A stretch of DNA of 14,584 bases from JOPF133 sp052144935 (GTDB lineage: Bacteria > Acidobacteriota > Terriglobia > Bryobacterales > Bryobacteraceae), in NCBI GenBank assembly GCA_052144935.1, contig JBKQPR010000372.1, positions 1 through 14,584 of the forward strand, given 5' to 3'. Positions 1-8,637 of the stretch are shown here, in pieces. The notes under the pieces are model-generated. The model saw nothing but the letters and a program-made list of their open reading frames with translations. It ran no database searches and had not been told where the DNA came from. The translations under genes and the position numbers were made by a program. The stretch's first letter is position 1; each line of letters starts with the position of its first letter.

Positions 1-64
1 TTCTCACCGCGTAGCCTCCCCGGACAGATCTTTAGCCCTGGATATGGGCCACTCGCAAAAGGCT

Positions 65-1723
65 CTAACGGCCCAATGGGTCATTCTTAGAAAGCACAGG
101 CGGGTCACTTCTGGCGAGCGCCGAAGGGCCGCGATTTCCGGCACGGCGGAGGTACCGGTTCCGGACAAATTCCCGCAGGTCCTGCGCGAACTGGACGCGG
201 GCATAATAGGGCCGTTCCTCCTTGTCCGGCGCTTCCCGTCCCGTGGGCCGGTTTTCCTTGAGCCACCCGAGCCAGTCGTCGAAGACCCCCAACAGGCCGC
301 CGCTATCCTGGTGCAAGGCCACCACCAGCCAGCGGCAGCGTAGCATCGAGTCCAGAATGAACCCCCGTAGTTCCTTCAGATATCCGAGATCGAGTGATGA
401 AGGAACAGAGTAGAAGTTGGGGAAAATGTCCGGGTGCGCACGAATCAGTTCCTGATCCGCCGCATCCTGGCGCCAACCGTGGTAGGAAATATCGGAAAAG
501 ATGTCGGCCTGTTCCAGCCGGCCGCGATACTGCTCGTAAATCGGGGTCCCTGCCAGGGGAGCGAGGAGATGGAGTTGGGGCGCGGCTCCGTCCAAGCGGG
601 CGGCATCCATCAGAAAGTCAACGGTATCCCTCAGGTCCTGCCTGGTCTCGCCGGGAAAGCCGGTGATCAGCGAGACCGTGGCGCCGATACCGCGCCGGAC
701 AGTGCAACCGATGCGCGAAGCAGCTTCGCGAAGATCCAGGTTCTTACCGATCAACCGCTGCATGCGCGCCGAACCGGTTTCAATGCCGAAGAAAATGCCC
801 GCGCAGCCGGCTTGAGCCATCAAGGCGATCAATGCCTCGTCGATGCAGTCGGTCCGGGCGCTGCAGTTCCACTGGAACTGTTCCCCCGAAGCCAGCAAGG
901 CTTCACAGAACTCCACGACTCTCTTGCGATCGACGGTGAACATGTCGTGGATCAGCTCGAATCGGGTGTTTCCATAAGTTCGGTGGATCATGCGCATCTG
1001 CTCGATTACGCAGGCGGGCGATTTGAGGCGGAACCGGCGGCGGAAAAAATCGTTCGTCGAGCAAAAATTGCAGGCAAACGGACAACCCCGGCCCAGTTCC
1101 AGCGGCACGGCCTGGCATGTATCCAGTCCGGGGTACCGGTCAAACGCCGGCAGCGGAAGTTTATCGAGGTCGAGGACCACCGGGGCATTGGGGTTGCGGA
1201 CGATGTTCCCCCCGCTCCGGAATGTGACTCCCGGGATTTCACGCAGATCGGGGAAAGCCGCGAGCAGCCGGGGAAGCGTCTCGTCGGCTTCTCCGCGCAC
1301 AATGAAGTCGATAAAGGGAAACGCCCGCAAAGTGCCGGCGTCCACCACGGAAGCCTGTGGGCCGCCTAACATCACGACGCTTTGGGGCTGGGATCTCTTC
1401 AACTCCCGGGCGATGCGGATGGTCAGCGGAAAGGTGCTGCAGATCGTGCTGAAGCCCCACAGGTCAAAGGATCGTGAGGCGAACTCCCGCGCCACGAAGG
1501 AGCAAAAATCCACACGCCGGCGGTAAGCGGCCGACCGAAGATAGCGGTAATAAGTCTGGTTCAGATCGACAACTTCAACCGTAACTCGAGACTGGCCGAG
1601 GATAGCGGCCAGCGTCAGAATTCCGATCGGGGCGTGTTCGGAGATCACCCGTACCGCGTCGGTTTTGGCCACCTGGGGATCGAATTCGGTTACGGTCGGC
1701 GAACTGACCAGGCAGATATTCAT
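65..1723 (-). CDS. B12-binding-type radical SAM protein
   Basis: A 552-aa radical SAM enzyme. The N-terminal part (about 1-165) looks like a Rossmann-type cobalamin-binding domain: an opening strand (NICLVSSPT), a GILTLAAIL helix, and an MLGGPQAS turn near 118-125 followed by a VRGEADETLPRLL segment, all usual for the B12-binding radical SAM class. I see no DxHxxG motif, so any cobalamin would lack the usual histidine ligand. The [4Fe-4S] cysteines are C214, C218 and C221 (CPFACNFC, the CxxxCxxC signature). Later TIM-barrel hallmarks follow: FFGIETGS near 311-318 and GFPGET near 355-360. The C-terminal 150 residues are poorly typed. The start is ATG with GGAG four bases upstream. It lies 27 bp downstream of a 69-aa gene and is probably co-transcribed with it. 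Class members are methyltransferases, cyclases or RiPP-modifying enzymes; the substrate cannot be read from sequence. Confidence 0.9.
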   Translation of the reverse strand: MNICLVSSPTVTEFDPQVAKTDAVRVISEHAPIGILTLAAILGQSRVTVEVVDLNQTYYRYLRSAAYRRRVDFCSFVAREFASRSFDLWGFSTICSTFPLTIRIARELKRSQPQSVVMLGGPQASVVDAGTLRAFPFIDFIVRGEADETLPRLLAAFPDLREIPGVTFRSGGNIVRNPNAPVVLDLDKLPLPAFDRYPGLDTCQAVPLELGRGCPFACNFCSTNDFFRRRFRLKSPACVIEQMRMIHRTYGNTRFELIHDMFTVDRKRVVEFCEALLASGEQFQWNCSARTDCIDEALIALMAQAGCAGIFFGIETGSARMQRLIGKNLDLREAASRIGCTVRRGIGATVSLITGFPGETRQDLRDTVDFLMDAARLDGAAPQLHLLAPLAGTPIYEQYRGRLEQADIFSDISYHGWRQDAADQELIRAHPDIFPNFYSVPSSLDLGYLKELRGFILDSMLRCRWLVVALHQDSGGLLGVFDDWLGWLKENRPTGREAPDKEERPYYARVQFAQDLREFVRNRYLRRAGNRGPSALARSDPPVLSKNDPLGR

Positions 1724-1750
1724 AACTCTCCGGCCGCGGCGGGCGCACGA

Positions 1751-1960
1751 TCATTTTTTCTTTTGGGGTGGTGGCGGCGTGCGGACCACGCAGACCACCA
1801 CATCGCCGGGTCCTTTCAGCCTTGCAATAGTGTCCCTGGCTATTGGTTGTAGCGCCTCTTGGAGATTCTTGATGGCTGTAGCGCTTAGGTTCCACTTTTT
1901 CGGGACCCGCACATTGAGCTTTGGCGGCCCCGGTTTCTGTGTCTTCTTCTTCGTTGCCAT
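1751..1960 (-). CDS. small lysine-rich protein upstream of radical SAM gene
   Basis: A 69-aa protein of no family I recognise. It has a basic N-terminus (MATKKKTQKPGPPK), a predicted amphipathic helix around residues 25-48 (NLSATAIKNLQEALQ and onward), a short hydrophobic strand with its only cysteine (GDVVVCVVR, about 53-61), and a PPPP-then-KKK tail. Support for a real gene: an AAGGAG Shine-Dalgarno at 1967-1972, six bases before this ATG; a near-consensus promoter 35 bp upstream; and the radical SAM gene 27 bp downstream. Another ATG four bases upstream (1964), in a different frame, sits too close to the Shine-Dalgarno. It could be a peptide substrate or partner of the radical SAM enzyme, or a small nucleic-acid-binding protein. 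No leader or core boundary and no double-glycine motif is visible, so the precursor idea is only inference. Confidence 0.65.
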   Translation of the reverse strand: MATKKKTQKPGPPKLNVRVPKKWNLSATAIKNLQEALQPIARDTIARLKGPGDVVVCVVRTPPPPQKKK

Positions 1961-1994
1961 TCATGGCTCCTTGTGAAAAGGGAAAACCGGCTCA

Positions 1995-2023
1995 ACTATA
2001 CCGAAACTGCATCCAGGTTTCAA
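1995..2023 (-). promoter_or_regulatory. sigma70-type promoter for small protein/radical SAM unit
   Basis: On the minus strand a -35 hexamer TTGAAA (2018-2023) and a -10 hexamer TATAGT (1995-2000) are separated by exactly 17 bases. Each matches the consensus at five of six positions. The -10 lies about 35 bp upstream of the small protein's ATG. The promoter falls in the 93-bp gap after the kinase gene, so the two downstream genes can be transcribed independently. Confidence 0.65.
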
Positions 2024-2053
2024 GAGGATAATTCAGAGAAAGATGACGGAAAC

Positions 2054-4813
2054 TCAGTTTTGGCCCGTGCCCGTCCGGATCATCCAGAGGTTGCCCGTCA
2101 ATGCCAGGAGATTGAAGGCCAGCTTGTCTTCCGCCACGGATAACCCCAGCCTCTCCGAGCCCATGTGCATGATGGAGAGTCCCGTGCTATGAAAATGATG
2201 AACGGCCAACGGCGGTCCCGCCGGCCGCCCGGTGGCCGGATCCAGAGCTTGCTTCCAGATACATGCAAAGCCGTCCCGCCGGGAAATGAAGTAGATGGCA
2301 TTTCCGCGCGGAGACCAGCGGGGCCGGTCGTCCCATGATGCGCCGTCCGTGATGGGAATCCACTGGCTTTCGGAAACTGCCGCGCCATCGCGGATCGGAA
2401 TCGCGAAAATCCGTGTGCGGTTCGCAGCGATGTGCGCCACCACGCTGATCCAGGCCCCGTCCGGGGCGAATTGAGCCTGGTCGATGTCGTAGCGGGTAGA
2501 CTGCGCCATCTTGGCCTTCCCCGTGGCTGGTGTGAATGAGCCGACCGCTTTGGGCCGGCCGGAGATATACAGGATCCGGCTGGCGTCCGGTGACCAGTCG
2601 ACTGGTTCGCCGCAGTCTTCGCACACCTTTTCGGGAACGCTCGAACCCGGCGGCATGCGGCCGTCGGCGACGTAAATCGGCTGAGTGGCCTGCCCGGAGA
2701 CGGTGTACGCCACCTTCGTCCCGTCGGCGGAAATCACAGGCCATGCCTCGTCCAGCGGAGTCGAAGTCAGAGCTGCCTCCCGCCCGGTTTTCAGATCTTT
2801 GATCCACACATCCCGATTTCCAAACCGTTCCGAAGTAAACACCAGTTTCGTGCCGCCACGCGAGACCGAGGGCGTGGCATCGAAGCCAAAGCCGTCGGTG
2901 ATCTGCTGGATTGCCCCGCCGGCTTGCCCGTGCACATCCAATGGCAGGGACCAGATATTCTCGGAGAATCGCAGACTGGCGAAGACCACCTGACCGCGCG
3001 TGCTCGGGGAAGGCTCCGCATCCACGCCGGTGCCAAGCGTCAAACGCTCCAGCTTGTCCGAGGCTTTCCAGCTTCGGGTTGAAATGGGAATCTGGTAGAT
3101 GCTCGTCGCATTGATCACTTTCCTCACCGAAGACTCATCGGCGGAAAAGACGATTCGATCGCCCCGGAAGCCGCCGGGCCCCATGTAAACCGAAATTCCC
3201 TTGCGGCGAAACACGGCAAAAGCCCCGGTCCTCACCGCTTTATCACCGGATTGGATTTCGGAGCCAACCGGCGTGACCCACCAATCCGGTTCTTCCCCGG
3301 CCGCGCGAGTGCCCTCAAACAGGATGTGCTTGCCGTCGGGCGTCCAGATCGGATAGCGAGCGTCGGCAAAGCCCGATTGGACCTGAACCGGTGTGCTGCC
3401 GGTGGCGGATACGACGTAAACTTTAGCGGACGGCGCCGAATAGCTGGGTTCGCCGATCCAGTACACGATCCGAGTGCCATCCGTCGAGAACATCGGATTA
3501 TCGCCGCCGGCCGCAATCATGCGTTCCTGACCGCCCAGGGCGGGAACCACATAAATGCCGCCACCGCCGCGATAGGAATGGAATGCAATCCGGCTGCTAT
3601 CCGGCGAGAACGAAGGCGACTCGTCGTCCGCGGGATCTTGCGTCAAGCGGGTGGGCTCACCGCCGCTGACGGGCTGCACCCAGATGTCCAGGTTGCCTTC
3701 TCCGGCACGATCCGAGGCATAGGCCAGGAGTTCTCCGTTCGGCGATAGAGCCGGATCTACGGTAAGTCCGGAATCCAATGTCAATCTGGTCAATCGGACC
3801 GGCGGAGCGGACACACTGGACCGTCCCAGCCACCAGGCGGCAGCCAGCGCGGCGGCCAGCACCAGGCTTCCGGCCGCGATTCGCCACCGGCCCGAGCGCC
3901 GCTCGAAGACGTGCGTCTCCCGACCCAACTTGCCGGCATCGCTCTTTTCTCTCAGGTTTTCCAGCAGGAGCTTGAGGTCAGCCATCGTCTGGAGCCTTCT
4001 GCTGAGATCCTTCCGCAGGCAGAGGCCGATCAGCTCCTCCAGTTCGGGGGGAATGCCGTGCACCGACTCGCTCGCAGCCTTTGGCTCTTCGCGTAGGACA
4101 GCCGCCAGAATCGACAGTTTGGTTTTGCCTTGAAAGGCCTGCCGCCCGGTCAGCATTTCGTAAAGGACTGCGCCAAACGAGAAGATGTCGGAGCGCGCAT
4201 CGACGTTCTTGCCTTCCACCTGCTCGGGCGACATGTAGGCCACCGTTCCGAACACTTTGCCGCCGGCGGTTTGGGGTTCGACATCGCGATCGAGAGTTTG
4301 CGTGCTGACGGACTCGCCGATCTCTGCAATGGCGGTCTGTTTTGCTAGACCGAAATCGAGCACTTTGATGTTGCCGTTCGCATCGCCGATCATGATATTG
4401 GCGGGCTTGATGTCACGATGTACAATACCGACAACATGAGCTGCTGTCAGCGCGTCGGCGATCTGGACCGCATATGGCAGCGCCTCGCCAGGAAGCAACC
4501 CCCGGTTATGGATCAGATGCTTGAGAGTCTTGCCGCGCACATATTCCATGGCAATGAAGTCCAGGCCATCGGCATCGTCGATTTCATAGATGGTGACGAT
4601 GTTGGGGTGATTCAGAGAGGCCAGCACACGCGCCTCGTGCTGGAAGCGGGCCATATAGTCGGCATCGTTGGCCAGCGCGGCCGGAAGAATCTTTAATGCG
4701 ACATCGCGCCCCAGTTTGATGTCGTGGGCGCGATAGACCTCTCCCATGCCCCCCGCACCAAGGAGCGCGCGGATTTCGTAGGGGCCGAGTTTGTCTCCGG
4801 CAGAGAGCGGCAT
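2054..4813 (-). CDS. Transmembrane Ser/Thr protein kinase with TolB-like beta-propeller
   Basis: A 919-aa receptor-like kinase of the PknB type. The cytoplasmic kinase domain (about 12-285) has every key element: the glycine loop GAGGMGEV (19-26), ATP lysine K41, HRDIKPAN with catalytic D134, DFG at 153-155 and the SPE motif at 195-197. It should be catalytically active. One membrane segment follows (about 311-329, AAGSLVLAAALAAAWWLG). The remaining 590 residues outside the membrane carry repeated TolB/WD40-like blade motifs such as LSPNGELLAYASDR, FSPDSSRIAFHS, WTPDGKHILFEG and WSPRGNAIYFISRRD, forming one or two propellers that probably sense a ligand or bind protein. The ATG has only a weak Shine-Dalgarno. 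The 264 bp upstream (4814-5077) hold no gene and no convincing promoter. This architecture is common in Acidobacteria. Its target is unknown. Confidence 0.95.
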   Translation of the reverse strand: MPLSAGDKLGPYEIRALLGAGGMGEVYRAHDIKLGRDVALKILPAALANDADYMARFQHEARVLASLNHPNIVTIYEIDDADGLDFIAMEYVRGKTLKHLIHNRGLLPGEALPYAVQIADALTAAHVVGIVHRDIKPANIMIGDANGNIKVLDFGLAKQTAIAEIGESVSTQTLDRDVEPQTAGGKVFGTVAYMSPEQVEGKNVDARSDIFSFGAVLYEMLTGRQAFQGKTKLSILAAVLREEPKAASESVHGIPPELEELIGLCLRKDLSRRLQTMADLKLLLENLREKSDAGKLGRETHVFERRSGRWRIAAGSLVLAAALAAAWWLGRSSVSAPPVRLTRLTLDSGLTVDPALSPNGELLAYASDRAGEGNLDIWVQPVSGGEPTRLTQDPADDESPSFSPDSSRIAFHSYRGGGGIYVVPALGGQERMIAAGGDNPMFSTDGTRIVYWIGEPSYSAPSAKVYVVSATGSTPVQVQSGFADARYPIWTPDGKHILFEGTRAAGEEPDWWVTPVGSEIQSGDKAVRTGAFAVFRRKGISVYMGPGGFRGDRIVFSADESSVRKVINATSIYQIPISTRSWKASDKLERLTLGTGVDAEPSPSTRGQVVFASLRFSENIWSLPLDVHGQAGGAIQQITDGFGFDATPSVSRGGTKLVFTSERFGNRDVWIKDLKTGREAALTSTPLDEAWPVISADGTKVAYTVSGQATQPIYVADGRMPPGSSVPEKVCEDCGEPVDWSPDASRILYISGRPKAVGSFTPATGKAKMAQSTRYDIDQAQFAPDGAWISVVAHIAANRTRIFAIPIRDGAAVSESQWIPITDGASWDDRPRWSPRGNAIYFISRRDGFACIWKQALDPATGRPAGPPLAVHHFHSTGLSIMHMGSERLGLSVAEDKLAFNLLALTGNLWMIRTGTGQN

Positions 4814-5077
4814 ATGCAGGATTCACTTAAGTTTAGCGGATTGGACGTGGATAGAGCCTGGATCATGGCGCATCCGGCGGTTATCCGTGCCATTTCGACA
4901 GCGCGAGCCAGAAGTTCACTCGTGGGCTAGCAGAATCAAGCAGATAGGCAGGCTGATCCAGATTACTCCCCATAAAGGCCCCAGGTTCCGGCGTCCACTT
5001 GGCAGCGCGGGCCGCCGATCCTGAGAAGTGCCGGGGCGTAGCCGCAAATGTCACCGGCAGTCGGGAGCGGACACGCT

Positions 5078-6193
5078 TTACTTCTCCGCGGCCGCCGCGC
5101 TGAGCGCCGCTAGGGTCTTCCGCGCCGTGGCGGTCCAAGAGAACTCCGCGGCGCGGAGCGGGCCTGCGCGCATCAGCCTTTGGCGCAGCGGCTGGTCCTC
5201 GGTCACGCGCAGCATGGCCCGCTCGATGGCCGCGGGGTCGGCCGGGTCGAACTGCACGGCGGCGTTGCCGGCAATGCTGGAGAGCGGCTCGATGGCGGAA
5301 CAGGCGGTGGGCAGGCCCGCCGCCATCGCCTCCAGCAGCGGCAGCCCGAAGCCTTCGAAGCGGGAGGGGTAAATGAACGCCCAGGCGCGCGCATAGAGAT
5401 CGTAGAGACGCTCCCGCGGAACCCAGCCGGGAAAGTCCACCGCGCCGTCCAGGCCCAGCGAATCGCGCAGGGCGTGCAGCGGGACGGTGTGGAAGCCGTA
5501 GAGGCCGCAAACCACCAGCCGGAACTCCGGGCGGCGGCGGCGGAATCCGGCGAAAGCCCGCAGCAGGCCGTCCAGGTTCTTGTGCGGGTGCAGCGTGGAC
5601 GCAGTCAGCAGGAACGTCTCGGGTTGGCGGCGCCGCCCGATCTCGAAGAAGACCGGATCCACCCCCAGGGGCACCACCCGTATTTTGTCCGGCGGAATGC
5701 GGTAGTACTTGTTCAGGTCGGCGGCCGTGACGGCGGAAACCGCCAGCAGGTCCTTGGAGATGTGCGCCGACCAGTAGAGGAAAAATCGCCAGAAGGGCAA
5801 ATCGAACCAGCGGAAGAACTCCGGGTGACGCTTGTGTTGCAGATCGTGAAACACGGTCACCTGCGGGCAGGGGCAGAACAGCGGCCCAGTGAAGCCGGGA
5901 TTGAACAGCACGTCCAGCCCCTCCCGTCCGGCGGCCACGGGCAGAAAGACCTGCTCCCAAAGGATGCGCGCCGGGCGCCAAACCCCCGGAACCGGCTGCA
6001 CGGCGGCTCGGAAATTGCTTTGGGCGGGAACCAGTTGCGAGTCCGCTTCGCGGCTGGTGAAGACTACGTAGCGGTTGACCGGATCGATTTCCGCCAGCGC
6101 CGGCAACAGGCCGCGCAGATAAATCTCGGTGCCGCCCACGCGGCCCGGAATCAGGTACAGTGCATTGATGCCGATGCGCAGCGGCGGGTTCAT
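5078..6193 (-). CDS. GT4-family glycosyltransferase
   Basis: A 371-aa retaining GT-B glycosyltransferase of family 4 (mannosyl/rhamnosyltransferase type). The N-terminal Rossmann domain begins RIGINALYLIPGRVGGTEIY, with the glycine-rich acceptor-side loop at about 16-24. The C-terminal donor domain begins after VVPLGVDP (173-180), carries the usual HPHKN segment (202-206), and ends in the EX7E motif: E280 and E288 within FEGFGLPLLEAM, which binds the nucleotide-sugar. It is probably cytoplasmic or peripheral to the membrane. Its start overlaps the stop of the upstream TMTC-like gene by four bases (ATGA), so the two are translationally coupled. It is the last gene of the operon and probably adds a sugar to the lipid-linked or protein-linked glycan made by the others. 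Donor and acceptor cannot be deduced. Confidence 0.93.
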   Translation of the reverse strand: MNPPLRIGINALYLIPGRVGGTEIYLRGLLPALAEIDPVNRYVVFTSREADSQLVPAQSNFRAAVQPVPGVWRPARILWEQVFLPVAAGREGLDVLFNPGFTGPLFCPCPQVTVFHDLQHKRHPEFFRWFDLPFWRFFLYWSAHISKDLLAVSAVTAADLNKYYRIPPDKIRVVPLGVDPVFFEIGRRRQPETFLLTASTLHPHKNLDGLLRAFAGFRRRRPEFRLVVCGLYGFHTVPLHALRDSLGLDGAVDFPGWVPRERLYDLYARAWAFIYPSRFEGFGLPLLEAMAAGLPTACSAIEPLSSIAGNAAVQFDPADPAAIERAMLRVTEDQPLRQRLMRAGPLRAAEFSWTATARKTLAALSAAAAEK

Positions 6194-7929
6194 CTTCCAC
6201 GCCCGCCAGGCGGCAGGCTCCGCAGCCGGAGCAGTTCCTGGCGGACCTGGTCGTCGGCGGGATCGAGTTCCAGGGCGCGCTGGAACTGCTGGATGGCGGC
6301 GGCTGGGTCTTTCATCAATTCGTAGATCTTCCCCCGATATACGTAGGTCATGGCATATCCGGCGTCAAGCTTTTGGGCTTGGTCCAAAGCGTCCAGCGCG
6401 GGGGCCCACTCGGACTGCTTTGCATAAATCATACCAATCTGCGAGTAAACGTGCGCGGTAGGCTCCGTGGCGGCAGCTTCGCGCAGTTTGGCGATGGCGT
6501 CGGCGGGGCGTCCCAGCCCATCCAGGGCAAGGGCCCAGTCCACCAGCAGGTTATTCCTCTCGCGGAGATCGCGGGCCGGCAAATCGCCGGCCTTTTGGTA
6601 CTCCTCGACGGCCGCGCCGTACCGCTGGCGGTCGTAGTAAGCGTAGCCCAGTTGGAAGTGGGCGCGGAACTTACGGGGGGACTGGCGCACGGTGTCCTCC
6701 CACAGCCGGATGGGATCGGCCCAAACCGCGGCGCGCGCGTACGTGGCCATGGCTGCGACGAGCACCACCGCCGCGCAGGCGAAGGCCAGCCCACGCCGTT
6801 CCACCTTGAGGCGGCCCAGAAAATCCACCACGATCAGCAGCAGCCCGATCATCGAGAAGTACAGGCGGCGCTCGGCGATGGCGTCCTGGATGGGCATGAT
6901 CGAAGAGGTGGGCGCCATCAACAGCAGGTAGAGGAAGAAGCCGTAGGAGGCCAGGGGAAAGCGGCGGCGGTAAAGCCACGCGACAGCGGCCAGCGCCACG
7001 AGCGCGGCCAGGCCGAAAATGGCGCCATGGTCGAAAAGAGTGCGGGAAATGGGGAAGTCCCAATCGGCGTTCAGGTTGGCCGGAAACAGGAAGATGCCGG
7101 GATAGACGAACAGTCCGCGGCACTGGGTGAAGAAGTATTGATACCAGGTGAAGTCCTTGAGCTGAAAGCCGGCGGTTTCGGCGGTGAGCACGCCTTTCCA
7201 GATAATCGCCAATCCGGCCAGCGCGCCCACCATCACCGGCACGTACAACTTCCAGTTGCCGCGAATTCCGGAGAAGGTGAAGCCGGGATTCCACCAATAG
7301 TCGGTGAGCAGCAGCACCACGGGAAGCACTATGGGCGGCTCCTTGGAAAGCAGCGCGGCCATGAACAGCAGCAGCACCGCGGCGGTTTCGCCCCAGCGGA
7401 CGGGGGGCTGCCGGCGGTACAGGAAGACCGTGAAGGCAGCGAAGAAGAACATCGCGCTGAGGGCTTCCGAGCGGCCCGCGATGTAGGCTACCGCCTCGGT
7501 CTGCGCCGGGTGCAGCAGGAACACGGCGGCGGCGAATCCGGCCAGCAGGTTCCGCGAGGCCGGCTCGGACTTGGACCATTCCAGCAGCCTCCGTACGATC
7601 AGAAAAACCAGCGCGGCGGCCACCGCGTGGATCAGCACGCCCAGCACGTGATAGGAATACGGATCGTCGTGGCCGATCCGTGCGTTCACCCAGTAGCTGA
7701 ACATGAGCAGCTTGCGGGTCCCGGCGAGCCAGGCTTTCAACGACGGACTGAAGTTCGGCAGGGCGAACGGCAGGTCGGCGTCATCGAAGAGGAACGGGCC
7801 GCGGAGCGCCGGACCGTAAGCCCAGAAGACGGCGCAGAGCGCTGCGGCGGCGGCCGCCCAGCCCCACCGGAATGAGGATGAGGCGGCCGGCACGGCGGTC
7901 TTGGAACTCGGGCGTTTCTTAGCTTTCAT
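6190..7929 (-). CDS. TMTC-like multispanning GT-C protein with C-terminal TPRs
   Basis: A 579-aa polytopic membrane protein. A short basic N-tail and the first membrane helix (about 22-40) lead into an extracytoplasmic loop with FDDAD (D49, D50), the acidic motif expected of GT-C transferases that use polyprenyl-phosphate sugars. About ten hydrophobic segments run to residue 400. They include HPAQTEAVAYIAGRSE (140-155) and LSKEPPIVLP (194-203), which resemble the conserved HPxxTEAVA...GR and KE motifs of TMTC proteins (DUF1736). The region from about 420 to 560 holds roughly four TPR units (for example AHFQLGYAYYDRQRYGAAVEEYQKA and TYVYRGKIYELMKDPAAAIQQF). Eukaryotic TMTCs are O-mannosyltransferases using Dol-P-Man; a matching role here is inferred, with the DPM1-like gene two upstream as possible donor synthase. 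Its start overlaps the DUF2304 gene by 11 bp. Confidence 0.9.
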   Translation of the reverse strand: MKAKKRPSSKTAVPAASSSFRWGWAAAAAALCAVFWAYGPALRGPFLFDDADLPFALPNFSPSLKAWLAGTRKLLMFSYWVNARIGHDDPYSYHVLGVLIHAVAAALVFLIVRRLLEWSKSEPASRNLLAGFAAAVFLLHPAQTEAVAYIAGRSEALSAMFFFAAFTVFLYRRQPPVRWGETAAVLLLFMAALLSKEPPIVLPVVLLLTDYWWNPGFTFSGIRGNWKLYVPVMVGALAGLAIIWKGVLTAETAGFQLKDFTWYQYFFTQCRGLFVYPGIFLFPANLNADWDFPISRTLFDHGAIFGLAALVALAAVAWLYRRRFPLASYGFFLYLLLMAPTSSIMPIQDAIAERRLYFSMIGLLLIVVDFLGRLKVERRGLAFACAAVVLVAAMATYARAAVWADPIRLWEDTVRQSPRKFRAHFQLGYAYYDRQRYGAAVEEYQKAGDLPARDLRERNNLLVDWALALDGLGRPADAIAKLREAAATEPTAHVYSQIGMIYAKQSEWAPALDALDQAQKLDAGYAMTYVYRGKIYELMKDPAAAIQQFQRALELDPADDQVRQELLRLRSLPPGGRGR

Positions 7930-8272
7930 GTTTCTCGAGGCTGCGGATGTGATATTCCAGGATGGCGACGCGCTGGGCCAGGGCGATGTTGTCGTCGCGC
8001 AGATCGGAGATGATCACCGAAAAGCGGAAGAACATAATCAGAAAGACGCTGCCCGCGGCCAGGAAGAGGGTGAGCGGCGTGTCGGGAATGCCGAAGTGCC
8101 GGGTGATATATTCCAGCACCGGCCGCGCCCGCGAAAGCGCCAGCATAAACCCGGCGGCCAGCAGCCAGCTCACCGAATATTCTACCCGGATGTGCGCGCG
8201 CCGCACGGAAACCAGCACCATGATCAGCAGCGCCACGCTGAGCACGGTGGTGACGTTTAACAGGCGGTCCAT
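7919..8272 (-). CDS. DUF2304 family small membrane protein
   Basis: A 117-aa protein with three hydrophobic segments (about 6-22, 33-48 and 66-88). The basic loop RRAHIRVEYSVSWLL between the first two and the C-terminal coiled tail (SDLRDDNIALAQRVAILEYHIRSLE) match the DUF2304 layout. The family is regularly found beside DPM1-like GT2 genes; it may help membrane targeting or act with the polyprenyl-phosphate glycosyltransferase, but no biochemical role is established that I know of. The ATG is preceded by GGAGG at eight bases. Its stop lies 11 bp inside the TMTC-like gene. Its 5' end appears twice: the 15 bases beginning at this ATG recur with two mismatches right after the upstream GT2 stop codon, suggesting that the 536-bp insert split an originally overlapping gene pair. 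Confidence 0.88.
   Translation of the reverse strand: MDRLLNVTTVLSVALLIMVLVSVRRAHIRVEYSVSWLLAAGFMLALSRARPVLEYITRHFGIPDTPLTLFLAAGSVFLIMFFRFSVIISDLRDDNIALAQRVAILEYHIRSLEKHES
8258..8272 (-). repeat. direct repeat copy at the true DUF2304 start
   Basis: The first 15 bases of the DUF2304 gene, reading ATGGACCGCCTGTTA on the minus strand. They match the copy at 8794-8808 at 13 of 15 positions. Both copies are preceded by a GGAGG Shine-Dalgarno. The pair flanks the repeat-filled insert and could be a diverged target-site duplication or a remnant of a tandem duplication. Confidence 0.6.
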
Positions 8273-8419
8273 TTGATGTCCCTCCGGCGGGTTGGCAGAC
8301 GGGACCAGGGCCCGGAGAGCGCCCCACCCCGTCCAATGCCACTGACTTTGCCCTTGGCAGCATTCGGCGCCAGGTCTTCGATGGCGAGATATTGTGCTTT
8401 TTGAGAGAACCGCTCCCTG

Positions 8420-8508
8420 ACGGTCGCGGCTCGGAACGCGGTCGCGGCTCGGAACGCAACCGCGGCTCGGAACTTAGCCGCGGCTCGGAACGCAGCCGGG
8501 CCCGGAAG
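8420..8508. repeat. 18-bp tandem repeat, four full units plus a degenerate fifth
   Basis: Plus-strand units at 8420-8437, 8438-8455, 8456-8473 and 8474-8491 share the core CGCGGCTCGGAAC and differ mainly in the first five bases. A degenerate unit follows at 8492-8508 (GCAGCCGGGCCCGGAAG). Just upstream, 8410-8424 can form a short hairpin (ACCG/CGGT). There are no spacers of constant length between distinct repeats, so this is not CRISPR. It looks like a dispersed minisatellite-type genomic repeat. Confidence 0.85.
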
Positions 8509-8637
8509 GCGCCGGGACCAGAGGGCACCCCGCGGCCGGCTTCGGAGCCTCACCGCATCGGACGGCCGGAGGCCTGGTTGCGGGGCAGCCTCAGGCGGCT
8601 CTTTCAGGTCATGCGCGAGTCTTCGGGGCTGGCAGGC

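Noticed and set aside
4814..5077. Promoter for the kinase gene in the gap after the GT4 gene
   Set aside because: A TAAACT resembling a -10 lies near the start, but no -35 at suitable spacing.
4881..6200. Minus-strand 439-codon frame overlapping the GT4 gene in another frame
   Set aside because: Arg/Gly/Pro-rich shadow; the GT4 frame at 5078-6193 carries the EX7E and donor-site motifs.
6373..7875. Long plus-strand open frame (500 codons) opposite the TMTC-like gene
   Set aside because: Antisense to a gene with clear family motifs; composition is that of a GC-rich shadow frame, and no domain is recognisable.
8420..8491. CRISPR array
   Set aside because: Units are contiguous 18-mers with no unique spacers and no cas genes nearby.
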